A program made the translations under genes and the position numbers. DNA of 64,000 nt, from contig NZ_CALFYO010000019.1 in the NCBI RefSeq assembly GCF_937952055.1, positions 620,001-684,000 of the forward strand, given 5' to 3'. Positions 17,468 through 26,107 of this stretch are shown here, piece by piece (the stretch's first letter is position 1; each line of letters opens with the position of its first letter). This stretch comes from an uncultured Piscinibacter sp. (GTDB lineage: Bacteria > Pseudomonadota > Gammaproteobacteria > Burkholderiales > Burkholderiaceae_C). Below the pieces are notes generated by a model. It was not told the origin of the DNA, ran no database searches, and was given only the letters and a program-made list of their open reading frames with translations.

Positions 17468-18298
17468 ATGACCGTCATCGACCACTGCCACACCACGCCG
17501 GCGTTCGACGCCATCAAGCAGCGCCAGCAGGCCACCTGGGCCAGCGGCGACTTCGCCGTCATCGGCACCACGCTGCAGATCGTCGGCGAGCAGCTCGCGG
17601 AGAGCATCGACCTGCGCGCCGGCGAGCGCGTCATCGACATCGCCGCCGGCAACGGCAACGCCACGCTGGCCGCCGCGCGGCGCTTCGCCAAGGTGACCTC
17701 GACCGACTACGTGCCCGCGCTGCTCGGGCGCGGCGCCGAGCGTGCGCGCGCCGAGGCCCTGCCCGTCGAGTTCGTCGAGGCCGATGCCGAGGCGCTGCCC
17801 TTCGACGACAGCTCGTTCGACGTCGCCCTGTCGACCTTCGGTGCGATGTTCACGCCGCAGCACGAGCGGCCGGCGCAGGAGATGCTGCGCGTGGTGCGCT
17901 CGGGCGGCCGCATCGGCCTGGCCAACTGGACGCCCGAGGGCTTCATCGGCGAACTGTTCAAGGTCATCGGCGCCTACCTGCCGCCGCCGGCGGGCCTGAA
18001 GTCGCCGGCGCTGTGGGGCACCGAGACGCACATCGTCGAGCTGTTCGGTGCGCGTGCCGCCGATATCCGTTGCCAGCGGCGCGACTTCAATTTCCGCTAC
18101 GCCTCGCCGGCCCACTGGCTGCAGGTGTTCCGTGACTACTACGGCCCGACGCACAAGGCCTTCGCCGCGCTCGATGCGGCCGCGCAGAAGCGCCTCGCCG
18201 CCGACATCACCGCGCTGCTGGAACGCCGCAACCGCGGCGGTGCGCATTCGCTGGTGGTGCCCAGCGAGTACCTCGAGGTCATCGTCCACGTGCGCTGA
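17468..18298 (+). CDS. SAM-dependent methyltransferase, class I
   Basis: The 276-residue protein has motif I VIDIAAGNGNATLAAA, the acidic post-I STDYVP, and FDDSSFDVALSTFGAMF before a LRVVRSGGRIGLANW strand, the Ubi/Cyc-type methyltransferase pattern. CGGAG lies just ahead of the ATG. The acceptor substrate is not evident. It is divergent from the AraC regulator and is followed 21 bases later by a haloperoxidase-like gene. Confidence 0.85.
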   Translation: MTVIDHCHTTPAFDAIKQRQQATWASGDFAVIGTTLQIVGEQLAESIDLRAGERVIDIAAGNGNATLAAARRFAKVTSTDYVPALLGRGAERARAEALPVEFVEADAEALPFDDSSFDVALSTFGAMFTPQHERPAQEMLRVVRSGGRIGLANWTPEGFIGELFKVIGAYLPPPAGLKSPALWGTETHIVELFGARAADIRCQRRDFNFRYASPAHWLQVFRDYYGPTHKAFAALDAAAQKRLAADITALLERRNRGGAHSLVVPSEYLEVIVHVR

Positions 18299-18319
18299 GC
18301 GCCAGGAAAGGAAACGTCC

Positions 18320-19519
18320 ATGAACAAGATCTTCGCAAACCTCGCGCGGTCCGCCGTCGCGACCCTGCTGGGACTGGCCGCCGTGCACGGCGCGCGGGCC
18401 GACGTCGTCACCGACTGGAACGACAAGGCCTGCACCATCGTCGCCAAGCTCGGCCCCGGCGTGCCGGGCCACCGTGCGATGGCGGTCGTGCAGTCCGCTG
18501 TGCTCGAGGCGGTGCATGCCGTCGGGCCGCAGCGCGGCGCGGTCGAGGCTGCCATCGCCGCGGCCAACCGTGCCACGCTGCTGGCGCTGGTGCCCGCCGA
18601 GAAGGCGGCGATCGAGTCCGCCTACCAGGGTGCCGTGGCCGGCCTGCCCGAGGGGGAGGCGAGCGCCGCTGGCCTGGCCGCCGGCGAGCGTGCCGCGGCG
18701 CGCCTGCTGGCGCGGGCGGCCGCGGACGGCGCGGCGGCGCCCGATCGCTATCAGTGGACCTCCGCTCCGGGCCGCTACGTGCCGACGGTGGTGCCTGCCG
18801 CGGCGCAGTGGCCCGGCCGCAAGACATGGTTGATCGACTCGGCCGCGCAGTTCCGGCCCGGCCCGCCGCCCGAGCTGGGCAGCGAGCTGTGGGCGCGCGA
18901 CCTGCAGGAAGTGCGCCGCCTCGGCGAGCGCGGCAGCACGCAGCGCACGGCGGCGCAGACCGAGACGGCCCGCTTCTGGGAGGAGACGCGGCCGCTGGTG
19001 TACTTCCCGCTGTTGCGCTCGGTGGCCGAGATGCCGGGCCGCACGGTGGCGCGTAACGCGAGGCTGTACGCCGCCGCCGCGCTGGCCAACGACGACGCGC
19101 TGATCGCGGTGTTCGACGCCAAGTACCACCACCAGTTCTGGCGTCCGATCGCGGCGGCGCGCACCACGCACCGTGCCGGCACGGCGGTGGCCGAGGCCGA
19201 GCCCGGCTGGACGTCGCTCGTGCCCACACCGCTGCATCCGGAGTATCCCTGCGCGCACTGCGTGCTGGCCGGCGCGCTGGCGGCGGTGATCGACGGCGAA
19301 CTGCGCGGTCAGGACGCGCCCGTGCTGCGGACCACCAGCCCGAGCGCGCCCGGCGTGGTGCGCGAGTGGCGCAGCACCGCCGCGATGGTGGAGGAGGTGA
19401 AGTCGGCGCGCATCCTCGGCGGCGTGCACTTCCGTCACTCGACCGAGGTCGGCGCGCAGATGGGCGCGGCGATCGGCCGGCTGGTGCAGCAGCGCCTGCC
19501 CGGCGGCGCGGAGCACTGA
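18320..19519 (+). CDS. Vanadium-dependent haloperoxidase / PAP2-like secreted protein
   Basis: The 399-residue precursor has an export signal (MNKIFANLARSAV to the ARA cleavage site, about residue 27). The phosphate/vanadate site of this superfamily is recognisable: K-x6-RP in KYHHQFWRP, a variant second motif PCAH where PSGH is usual, and R-x5-H in ARILGGVH. The Ser-Gly to Cys-Ala change in the second motif and Ala in place of Ser before the Arg are departures from the phosphatase consensus. The activity could therefore be haloperoxidase, phosphatase or neither. AAAGGAAA precedes the ATG. Confidence 0.75.
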   Translation: MNKIFANLARSAVATLLGLAAVHGARADVVTDWNDKACTIVAKLGPGVPGHRAMAVVQSAVLEAVHAVGPQRGAVEAAIAAANRATLLALVPAEKAAIESAYQGAVAGLPEGEASAAGLAAGERAAARLLARAAADGAAAPDRYQWTSAPGRYVPTVVPAAAQWPGRKTWLIDSAAQFRPGPPPELGSELWARDLQEVRRLGERGSTQRTAAQTETARFWEETRPLVYFPLLRSVAEMPGRTVARNARLYAAAALANDDALIAVFDAKYHHQFWRPIAAARTTHRAGTAVAEAEPGWTSLVPTPLHPEYPCAHCVLAGALAAVIDGELRGQDAPVLRTTSPSAPGVVREWRSTAAMVEEVKSARILGGVHFRHSTEVGAQMGAAIGRLVQQRLPGGAEH

Positions 19520-19521
19520 GC

Positions 19522-20046
19522 ATGGCGGCCGCGCTGACCATCCGCGAGGCCCGGCCCGACGAGTTCGCGGCCATCGGCCGCCTGCTCGTCGCGGTGTATG
19601 CCGCGCTGCCGGGCTTTCCCGCGCCGCACGAGCAGCCGGCCTACTACGGCATGCTGGCCGACGTCGCGGGGCTGGCGGCGCGGCCCGGCGTGCGGGTGCT
19701 GGTGGCGCAGTCGTCCGCCGCCGGCCTCGCCGCCGCGGTCGTCTACTTCGGCGACATGGCGCAGTACGGCGCCGGCGACCGGAGCACGTCGATCCGAGAC
19801 GCCGCAGGCATCCGTCTGCTGGCGGTCGACCCGGCTTGCCGCGGCGGCGGCGTCGGTCGGAGGCTGACGCAGGCCTGCATCGATCTGGCACGCGCCGACG
19901 GGCAGGGCCAGGTCATCCTGCACACCACCCGTGCCATGCAGGTGGCCTGGGGGCTCTACGAGCGGCTCGGCTTCGTGCGAGCGGAGGAGCTCGACTTCCA
20001 GCAGCAGGACCTGCCGGTGTTCGGCTTCAGGCTGGCGCTGCGCTGA
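19522..20046 (+). CDS. GNAT family N-acetyltransferase
   Basis: The 174-residue protein contains the acetyl-CoA loop GIRLLAVDPACRGGGVGRRL (Q/RxxGxG/A-type) and a C-terminal AWGLYERLGFVRAEEL, both standard for GNAT enzymes. It starts two bases after the haloperoxidase-like stop and is probably cotranscribed. The acceptor amine is unknown. Confidence 0.85.
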   Translation: MAAALTIREARPDEFAAIGRLLVAVYAALPGFPAPHEQPAYYGMLADVAGLAARPGVRVLVAQSSAAGLAAAVVYFGDMAQYGAGDRSTSIRDAAGIRLLAVDPACRGGGVGRRLTQACIDLARADGQGQVILHTTRAMQVAWGLYERLGFVRAEELDFQQQDLPVFGFRLALR

Positions 20047-20095
20047 GACCGGCCGGCGCACGCCTGCGGGGGCCGGCTGGGGCACACTTCGCGCC

Positions 20096-20584
20096 ATGGC
20101 CAAGAAGGACAAGCACGTCAGCGAAACGCCGGCGACCGCGTGGCTGCGCGAGCGCGGCATCGTCTTCAGCGAACATGTCTACGACTATGTCGAGCATGGC
20201 GGCACCGAGGAGTCGTCGCGCCAGCTCGGCGTGAACGAGCACGAGGTGGTGAAGACGCTGGTGATGCAGGACGACAAGCGCGAGCCGCTGATCATGCTGA
20301 TGCACGGCGACCGGCAGGTGAGCACGAAGAACCTGGCACGAGCCATCGGCGCGAAGTCGGTGGAGCCGTGCACGCCCGAAGTGGCGCAGCGCCACAGCGG
20401 CTACCAGGTCGGCGGCACCTCGCCGTTCGGCACGCGCAAGGCGATGCCGGTGTACGTGGAAGCCACGGTGCTCGCGCTGCCGCGAATCTGCATCAACGGC
20501 GGGCGGCGCGGCTACCTCGTCGGCATCCCGCCGTCGGTCCTCACGTCGCACCTGGGCGCGAAGCCCGTCTCCTGCGCGATCTGA
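20096..20584 (+). CDS. ybaK: Aminoacyl-tRNA deacylase, YbaK/EbsC family
   Basis: The 162-residue protein matches YbaK: EHGGTEESSRQLGV, then VVKTLVMQDD, the catalytic Lys in STKNLARAIGAKSVEPCTPE and the GYQVGGTSPFGTRK loop. YbaK hydrolyses mischarged Cys-tRNA(Pro). The final 44 bases overlap the 3' end of the convergent MATE gene. The ribosome site is weak. The family assignment is firm, but tRNA specificity is inferred from family resemblance. Confidence 0.88.
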   Translation: MAKKDKHVSETPATAWLRERGIVFSEHVYDYVEHGGTEESSRQLGVNEHEVVKTLVMQDDKREPLIMLMHGDRQVSTKNLARAIGAKSVEPCTPEVAQRHSGYQVGGTSPFGTRKAMPVYVEATVLALPRICINGGRRGYLVGIPPSVLTSHLGAKPVSCAI

Positions 20585-21929
20585 TCATCCAGCCGAGGAA
20601 GCCGCACATCCCGGTGGCCGCGACGACCAGCCCGGTGGTCGCCGCCGACCACATGCCCGCCGCGCCGAGCAGCGCGGGCGGCGTCAGCCCGGTGAGGTTG
20701 AAGCCCACCGCATAGCCTCCTGCCAGCCCCACGCCCCAGATCGCCAGCGCGTAGATGAGGAGCGGCACCAGCGCGATGCGGTAGGCGCGCAGCACGAAGC
20801 CGGCGACGGCCTGGGCGGCGTCGGCGATGTGGAACGCCGCCACCCAGGCCAGCAGCGGCATCGCCGCAGCGACGATCACCGCGTCGGCCGTGTACAGGCC
20901 GATGATCGGCTCGCGCAGCAGATAGACCGCGCCGCCCATCAGCGCCGCGATCGCCACGCCGATCTCCACGCCGTGCCAGCCGATGCGGTGCGCGTCGCCC
21001 TCGTCGCCCGCGCCGATGCGCTGCGCGACCAGCGTGCTCGCCGCATTGGCGATGGCCAGCGGCATCATGAACATCAGCGAGACCAGGTTCACCGCGATCT
21101 GGTGGCCGGCCACGGGCGTGGCGCCGAGGCGCGAGATGAAGAAGGCCATGAAGGTGAAGCCGGTCACCTCGATCATGATCGAGCCGCCCATCGGCACCCC
21201 CAGGCGCACCAGCGCGAGCAGGCTGCCGCGGTGCGGCCGCGAGAAGCGGTCGCCGATGTGGAACCGCGCGTAGAACGGGTCGCGTGTCAGGATCGTCCAC
21301 ACCGCGGCGAGCTGCAGCACCATGCACGACGCCGTGGCCACGCCGCAGCCCGGTGCGCCGAGCGCCGGCACCGGGCCGGCGCCGAAGACGAACAGCGCCG
21401 TCAGCGGCACCTTCAGCGCCAGCGCGCCGAGCTGCAGCAGCATGACGATCTTCGGACGCGATACCGCGATGTTGAAGCCGCGGAAGGCCGTGAAGAGCAG
21501 CGCAGGGGGCAGCGCCACCGCCAGCGCCGCGAGGTGACCGCGCACCTTCTCGGCCACCGCCGGCTCGGCGCGCGCCAGGTCGAGGAAGGGCTGCGGGAAC
21601 AGCAGCAGCAGGCAGCCCGGCACCGACAGCAGCAACGCCAGCCACATCGCCTGGTGCAGCTGCGCACCGCAGGCCTCGAAGTGCTGCGCGCCGAACAGCT
21701 GCCCGGCGATCGGGCTGATCGCCAGCACGATGCCCATCAGCCCGATGAACACCGTGATGTAGGCAGCGCCGCCGATGGCCAGCGCGGCGAGGTCGGTGCC
21801 GCCGGCGCGTGCCGCCATCATCGTGTCGACGGTGGAGAAGGCGAGCACCGCCACCTGGCCGACGAACACCGGCCAGGCCAGCGGCGCGATGCGCTTCGCG
21901 CTGCCGGCCAGCTTCGCCAAGCGGCTCAT
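20541..21929 (-). CDS. MATE family efflux transporter (NorM type)
   Basis: The 462-residue protein has twelve hydrophobic segments in two homologous halves, PLAWPVFVGQVAVLAFSTVD in helix 1 and GVPMGGSIMIEVTGF at the start of the second half, typical of NorM cation antiporters for drugs and other cationic compounds. The basic C terminus (RSRRRRASR) lies in the 44-base overlap with ybaK. No regulator is adjacent. Confidence 0.88.
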   Translation of the reverse strand: MSRLAKLAGSAKRIAPLAWPVFVGQVAVLAFSTVDTMMAARAGGTDLAALAIGGAAYITVFIGLMGIVLAISPIAGQLFGAQHFEACGAQLHQAMWLALLLSVPGCLLLLFPQPFLDLARAEPAVAEKVRGHLAALAVALPPALLFTAFRGFNIAVSRPKIVMLLQLGALALKVPLTALFVFGAGPVPALGAPGCGVATASCMVLQLAAVWTILTRDPFYARFHIGDRFSRPHRGSLLALVRLGVPMGGSIMIEVTGFTFMAFFISRLGATPVAGHQIAVNLVSLMFMMPLAIANAASTLVAQRIGAGDEGDAHRIGWHGVEIGVAIAALMGGAVYLLREPIIGLYTADAVIVAAAMPLLAWVAAFHIADAAQAVAGFVLRAYRIALVPLLIYALAIWGVGLAGGYAVGFNLTGLTPPALLGAAGMWSAATTGLVVAATGMCGFLGWMIRSRRRRASRPGAT

Positions 21930-22017
21930 GTCCGCCCCTCGTCCGTCGCATGCGGCGGACGATCCCCCGAGGGGCAGCGGGCCGGCCTCGGCGCGGCCCG
22001 TCGCGCGGCGCGCGGCG

Positions 22018-22431
22018 TCACTCCGATGCCCCGCCGCCGCGCTCGGCGTAGCGGTTGAAGCGCCAGGCCGTGCCTTCCATGGTGATGCGCCGCCAGGTGG
22101 CGCGCTTCTCGCCCGGGCTCATCACGGTCCAGTTCTGCACCTCGTCGAAGCTGCGGCCGCAGCCCTTGCAGACGTCGTCGCCCTGGCTGGTGGAGCAGAT
22201 CGCGATGCACGGCGCGTCGGGCGTGGTCGCGTACCAGTCCAGCCAGGCCTCGCGGGCGCGTGCCGGCAGGCCATCCTCGTCGACCTCCATCTCATGGTGG
22301 TAGACCATCAGCGCATAGACCTCGGCCAGCGCGCGCACCTCGGGGCAGGCGGTGATGCCGTCGGGCGAGGGCGAGCGAGCGCGCCACCAGTTGATGGCGG
22401 CCTCGATGTCGGTGATGTGCAGGGCGGCCAT
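22018..22431 (-). CDS. DUF3717-DUF1289 fusion protein
   Basis: The 137-residue protein starts with a DUF3717-like segment (HITDIEAAINWWRAR, residues 4-60). It ends with a DUF1289 domain (PCIAICSTSQGDDVCKGCGR, residues about 78-115), whose Cys-x3-Cys and Cys-x2-Cys suggest a small metal site. Both are small domains of unknown function, and the fusion is typical of betaproteobacteria. It ends 88 bases before the MATE gene and diverges from the EgtB-like gene. Confidence 0.8.
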   Translation of the reverse strand: MAALHITDIEAAINWWRARSPSPDGITACPEVRALAEVYALMVYHHEMEVDEDGLPARAREAWLDWYATTPDAPCIAICSTSQGDDVCKGCGRSFDEVQNWTVMSPGEKRATWRRITMEGTAWRFNRYAERGGGASE

Positions 22432-22496
22432 GGTCGGGAGGGCGGCAAGAATAGCAGCGTGGCGCGATCGGCGCAGGCTGCGCAGGCAGTGCCACA

Positions 22497-23744
22497 ATGG
22501 GCTCCGCACCGAGGTCCGCCGTGCTCGACATCGAAGCTCCGTCCATCGACTCCGCGCGCATGCGCCGCGCGGGACGCGAGCTGTTGTCGCTGGCGCTGAT
22601 GGACTCGCGCAACCACACGCTGCGCTGGATCGCCGCCTACGAGCGTGCGCTGTCCACGCCCGAGCTGGAGGTGCCGCAGCAGGCCGAGCTGAGCCCGCCG
22701 CTGTGGGAGCTGGGCCATCTCGGCTGGTTCCAGGAACGCTGGATCGCGCGCAACGTGCAGCGCCAGCGCGGCGCACGCTGCGATCCGACGCAGTCGCGCC
22801 TGCCTTCCATGCTGCCCGACGCCGACCGCTGCTTCGACCCCGCCGAGGTGTCGCACGCCGGGCGCTGGAAGCTCGAGTTGCCGGACCTGCAATCCACCCG
22901 GCAGTACCTCGTCGACACGCTGGAGACCACGCTCGAGCTGCTCGAGTCCACGCCCGAGGACGACGACGCGCTGTACTTCTACCGCCTCGCGCTGTTCCAC
23001 GAGGACCTGCGCGGCGAGTGGTTCGCGCAGATGTCGCAGACGCTGGGCTTCGATGCCGGCCTGCTGGGCGCGCCGGCGGCAGTCAATGCGCGCGATGCAC
23101 TGCTCTTCCCGGCCACGCGCTGGACGCTGGGCTGCGAGCCCGGCGGCTTCGTGTTCGACAACGAGAAGTGGGTGCACGAGGTCGACGTGCCCGAGTTCGA
23201 GATCGATGCGCAGCCGGTGAGCTGGTCGCAGTTCGCCGAGTTCGTCGAAGACGGCGGCTACGACGCGCAGGAGTTCTGGCACCCGCAGGGCTGGGAGCGG
23301 CTGCAGCGCGAAGGCCGGCGCTCGCCGCGCCATGTCGATCAGATGCGCCATGGCGTGCTGGCGCAGCGCTTCGGCAAGCTGATGCGCGTGCCGATGGCAC
23401 AACCGGCGATGCACGTGAGCTGGTACGAGGCCGATGCCTGGTGCCGCTGGTCCGGCCGCCGCCTGCCCAGCGAGGTGGAGTGGGAGGCCGCCGCCCACCA
23501 GGGGGCGAGCCGCGGTTTCCGCTGGGGCGACCTGTGGGAGTGGACGGCCACCACCTTCCGGCCCTATCCCGGCTTCGCGCCGGGACCGCTGCGCGACTAC
23601 TCGCAAGCCGCCTTCGGCACGCACAAGGTGCTTCGCGGTGCCTCGTTCGCGACGCGCGCGCGGGTGCGCAGCGCCAAGTTCCGCCACTTCGCGATGCCCG
23701 AGCGGGACGATCTGTTCTGCGGCTTCCGCAGCTGCGCGCTCTGA
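22497..23744 (+). CDS. EgtB/SenA-like nonheme-iron enzyme lacking one expected iron ligand
   Basis: The 415-residue protein has an N-terminal DinB-like helical domain (about 25-185) and a C-terminal FGE-sulfatase/SUMF1 domain (about 225-415; EVEWEAAAHQG, LWEWTATTFRPYPGF, VLRGASF). The LSPPLWELGHLGWFQERW segment looks more like selenoneine synthase SenA than ergothioneine EgtB. EgtB-type enzymes bind iron through one His plus an H-x3-H-x-E motif. Here His74 and His168 are present, but the second motif His is Arg172 (HEDLRGE), with Glu174 kept. SenB and SenC are not nearby. AlkB follows after 14 bases. It may be an inactive or re-purposed paralogue. Confidence 0.75.
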   Translation: MGSAPRSAVLDIEAPSIDSARMRRAGRELLSLALMDSRNHTLRWIAAYERALSTPELEVPQQAELSPPLWELGHLGWFQERWIARNVQRQRGARCDPTQSRLPSMLPDADRCFDPAEVSHAGRWKLELPDLQSTRQYLVDTLETTLELLESTPEDDDALYFYRLALFHEDLRGEWFAQMSQTLGFDAGLLGAPAAVNARDALLFPATRWTLGCEPGGFVFDNEKWVHEVDVPEFEIDAQPVSWSQFAEFVEDGGYDAQEFWHPQGWERLQREGRRSPRHVDQMRHGVLAQRFGKLMRVPMAQPAMHVSWYEADAWCRWSGRRLPSEVEWEAAAHQGASRGFRWGDLWEWTATTFRPYPGFAPGPLRDYSQAAFGTHKVLRGASFATRARVRSAKFRHFAMPERDDLFCGFRSCAL

Positions 23745-23758
23745 GCGCCGGCACGGCG

Positions 23759-24964
23759 ATGGGCCTGCTGTCCGCAAGCTACGCCGCCACGGGGTCCGAC
23801 GGCCGTACCGTCGTCTGGCGCGACGGCAAGCGCCTCGCCTGGCTGCTGTCGGTGGTCTATCCGCTGGTGCCGCTGATCGGTGTGGCGCTTCATGCCTACA
23901 CCGGAGCGCCGATCGCGCTGGCACTGCCGCTGCTCATCGGCTACGGCCTCATGCCGCTGCTCGACGCGCTGATCGGCGAGGACCTGAACAACCCGCCCGA
24001 GGCGGTGGTGCCGCAACTCGAGGCCGACCGCTACTACCGCTGGCTGACCTGGGCCACGGTGCCGCTGTACTTCGTCACGCTGATCGTCTGTGCCTGGTGG
24101 GCCGGCACGCAGCACCTGCCGGGATGGGCATTGCTCGTGCTCGCCTACGTCGCCGGCACCAACTCCGGCATGGGCCTGACCACCGGCCACGAGCTCGGCC
24201 ACAAGCACAACGCCGTCGAGCAGTGGCTGGCGAAGCTGATCCTCGCCGTGCCGGCCTACGGCCACTTCACGGTCGAGCACGGCCGCGGCCACCACCGCTG
24301 GGTGTCGACGCCGGAAGACTATGCGAGCGCGCGCATGGGCGAGAGCATCTACCGCTTCGCGCTGCGCGAGCTGCCCGGCGGCATCCGCCGCGCCTGGCAG
24401 CTCGAGTCGCGGCGCCTGACCGCGCTGGGCTTCTCGCCGTGGAGCTGGCGCAACGGCATGCTGCAGTCGTATGCGATCACCGCCGTGCTGCAACTCGGCC
24501 TGCTCGCCGCGTTCGGGCCGGTGATGCTGGTCTTTCTCGCCATTCACAACGTCGTGGCCTGGTGGCAGCTCACCTCGGCCAACTACGTCGAGCACTACGG
24601 ACTGCTGCGCGACAAGCTGCCGGACGGCCAGTACGAGGCGCCGCAGCCGCACCATTCCTGGAACACCAACCACCTAGTCACCAACCTGGCGCTGTTCCAC
24701 CTGCAGCGCCATTCGGACCACCACGCGAACCCCTCGCGGCGCTACCAGAGCCTGCGCCACTTCCCCGACCTGCCGCAGCTGCCCAGCGGCTACTTCGGCA
24801 TGTTCACGATGGCCTACTTCCCGCGCTGGTGGTTCCGCGTGATGGACCCGCGGCTGCTCGCCCTGCCGCATGTGCAGGGAGACCTCGGCAAGGTGAACAT
24901 CGACCCGGCCTCGCGCGCGCGCCTCGAGGCTCGGTACGGCGATCAGCGCTTGGGCTTGCGGTAG
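23759..24964 (+). CDS. alkB: Alkane 1-monooxygenase (AlkB-type nonheme di-iron hydroxylase)
   Basis: The 401-residue integral membrane protein has all the AlkB histidine boxes: HELGHKHN, EHGRGHHRW, NYVEHYGL and QRHSDHHA, with membrane helices between them. It hydroxylates terminal carbons of alkanes using electrons from a rubredoxin, and no rubredoxin gene is in the window. The start ATG lies 14 bases after the EgtB/SenA-like stop, with no good ribosome site, suggesting coupling to that gene. The last 22 bases overlap the convergent regulator gene. Confidence 0.92.
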   Translation: MGLLSASYAATGSDGRTVVWRDGKRLAWLLSVVYPLVPLIGVALHAYTGAPIALALPLLIGYGLMPLLDALIGEDLNNPPEAVVPQLEADRYYRWLTWATVPLYFVTLIVCAWWAGTQHLPGWALLVLAYVAGTNSGMGLTTGHELGHKHNAVEQWLAKLILAVPAYGHFTVEHGRGHHRWVSTPEDYASARMGESIYRFALRELPGGIRRAWQLESRRLTALGFSPWSWRNGMLQSYAITAVLQLGLLAAFGPVMLVFLAIHNVVAWWQLTSANYVEHYGLLRDKLPDGQYEAPQPHHSWNTNHLVTNLALFHLQRHSDHHANPSRRYQSLRHFPDLPQLPSGYFGMFTMAYFPRWWFRVMDPRLLALPHVQGDLGKVNIDPASRARLEARYGDQRLGLR

Positions 24965-26043
24965 CTCCACCACGGCAGCACGCGGCGCAGCGACAGCACC
25001 TCGCCGCTGCCCTCGGCGGCATAACCAGGGATCGCATTGAGCTGCGCACGCCAGGCCTCGCTGCGCAGCAGCGTGAGCAGCGTCTGCACCTGCGGCTGGT
25101 CCAGCGCGTGCTGCAGCGTGACGAGGAAGTAGAGCTCCTGGGCGATCGGCACGAAGCCGAGACCGCGCGCGCGCGCCGCGGCCTCGATGCCGAAGGCGGC
25201 GTCGGCGCTGCCGCTGGCCACCGCCTCGGCGGCCGCGCGGTGCGAGGGTTCGGTGCGGTCCAGCTCGGCAATCGCAGCGGCCGCGATCTTCTGCGCCGCA
25301 AGCAGTTCCTCGAGCACCACGCGCGTGCCGCTGCCGCGCGCGCGGTTGGCGAAGCGCAGGCCGCTGCGGCACAGGTCGGCCAGCGTGGCGATGCCCAGCG
25401 GATTGCCCGGTGCGACCATCAGGCCCTGCGTGCGCCGCGCGAAGCTCACCAGCTTGTGGTGGCCCGGCCTGAGCATCGGCCGGTACACCCCGGCGGTGGG
25501 CGAGCGCGGCGGCGAGTCGGTCAGCGCGTGAAAGCCGGCCATCAGGCAGCGGCCGTCGTTGAGCGCCGCCAGCGCGTCGACACTGCCGGTGAACTGGATG
25601 TCCAGGTGCAGCTGGTGCCGAGACTGCGCGAGCGCGCGCAGCAAGGGCAGCGCGTCGTCGTGGCTGGCGGTCATGGCTATCACGCCGGCGCTGTCGTCGA
25701 AGGCGATCGCGAAGGCCTGCTCCAGTTCGCTGCGCAAGGCCTCGATCTGCGGCGCGAGGCGCGCCTGCGCGCGCCGCTCGGCCCACAGCAGCTTCTCGCC
25801 GAAGGGTGAGAGCAGCGCCGGCTGACCCTTGACCCACTGCACCAGCGTCTGGCCGAGCTCGCCTTCCCAGCGCTTGAGCTCGCCCCACACGTGGCGGTAG
25901 GACAGACCGAGCTGACGCGCCGCGCCGCTGATCGAGCCGGTGTCGTGCACCGCGGCGAGCAGCGCCATCAGCGGGTGGTGCAGGTCGCGCTGCTGCGCCG
26001 TGTCGCGGCCGGCGAGCGTATAGGTGAGCTGCACCCTATGCAT
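24943..26043 (-). CDS. ModE-like HTH regulator with periplasmic-binding-protein-type sensor domain
   Basis: The 366-residue protein has an N-terminal winged helix of ModE type (LLAAVHDTGSISGAARQLGLSYRHVWGELKRWE). A type 2 substrate-binding-protein domain follows (about 115-350, with FANRARGSGTRVVLEELL as the anion-site loop). Such one-component regulators sense oxyanions like molybdate or tungstate. It diverges from tupBCA, and its own start codon lies inside the inverted repeat at 26036-26055, which suggests autoregulation. No clear ribosome site precedes the ATG, so a nearby GTG (26034) remains possible. Confidence 0.85.
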   Translation of the reverse strand: MHRVQLTYTLAGRDTAQQRDLHHPLMALLAAVHDTGSISGAARQLGLSYRHVWGELKRWEGELGQTLVQWVKGQPALLSPFGEKLLWAERRAQARLAPQIEALRSELEQAFAIAFDDSAGVIAMTASHDDALPLLRALAQSRHQLHLDIQFTGSVDALAALNDGRCLMAGFHALTDSPPRSPTAGVYRPMLRPGHHKLVSFARRTQGLMVAPGNPLGIATLADLCRSGLRFANRARGSGTRVVLEELLAAQKIAAAAIAELDRTEPSHRAAAEAVASGSADAAFGIEAAARARGLGFVPIAQELYFLVTLQHALDQPQVQTLLTLLRSEAWRAQLNAIPGYAAEGSGEVLSLRRVLPWWSYRKPKR

Positions 26044-26055
26044 GTCTGTTCATAT
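26036..26055. promoter_or_regulatory. Candidate tungstate-responsive operator at the tup promoter
   Basis: CTATGCATGTCTGTTCATAT has the layout CTATG-N10-CATA. It matches the inverted repeat upstream of aorA (59121-59140) at 14 of 20 positions, and four of the six differences are pyrimidine transitions. It covers the start codon of the ModE-like regulator and lies about 50 bases before tupB. It is the most likely binding site of that regulator. This is inference from position and similarity. Confidence 0.5.
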
Positions 26056-26107
26056 CGTCTGGGTTCATCGGCGCATCGACAATCCGCGCGAGTATGAGAG
26101 AAGTTGG

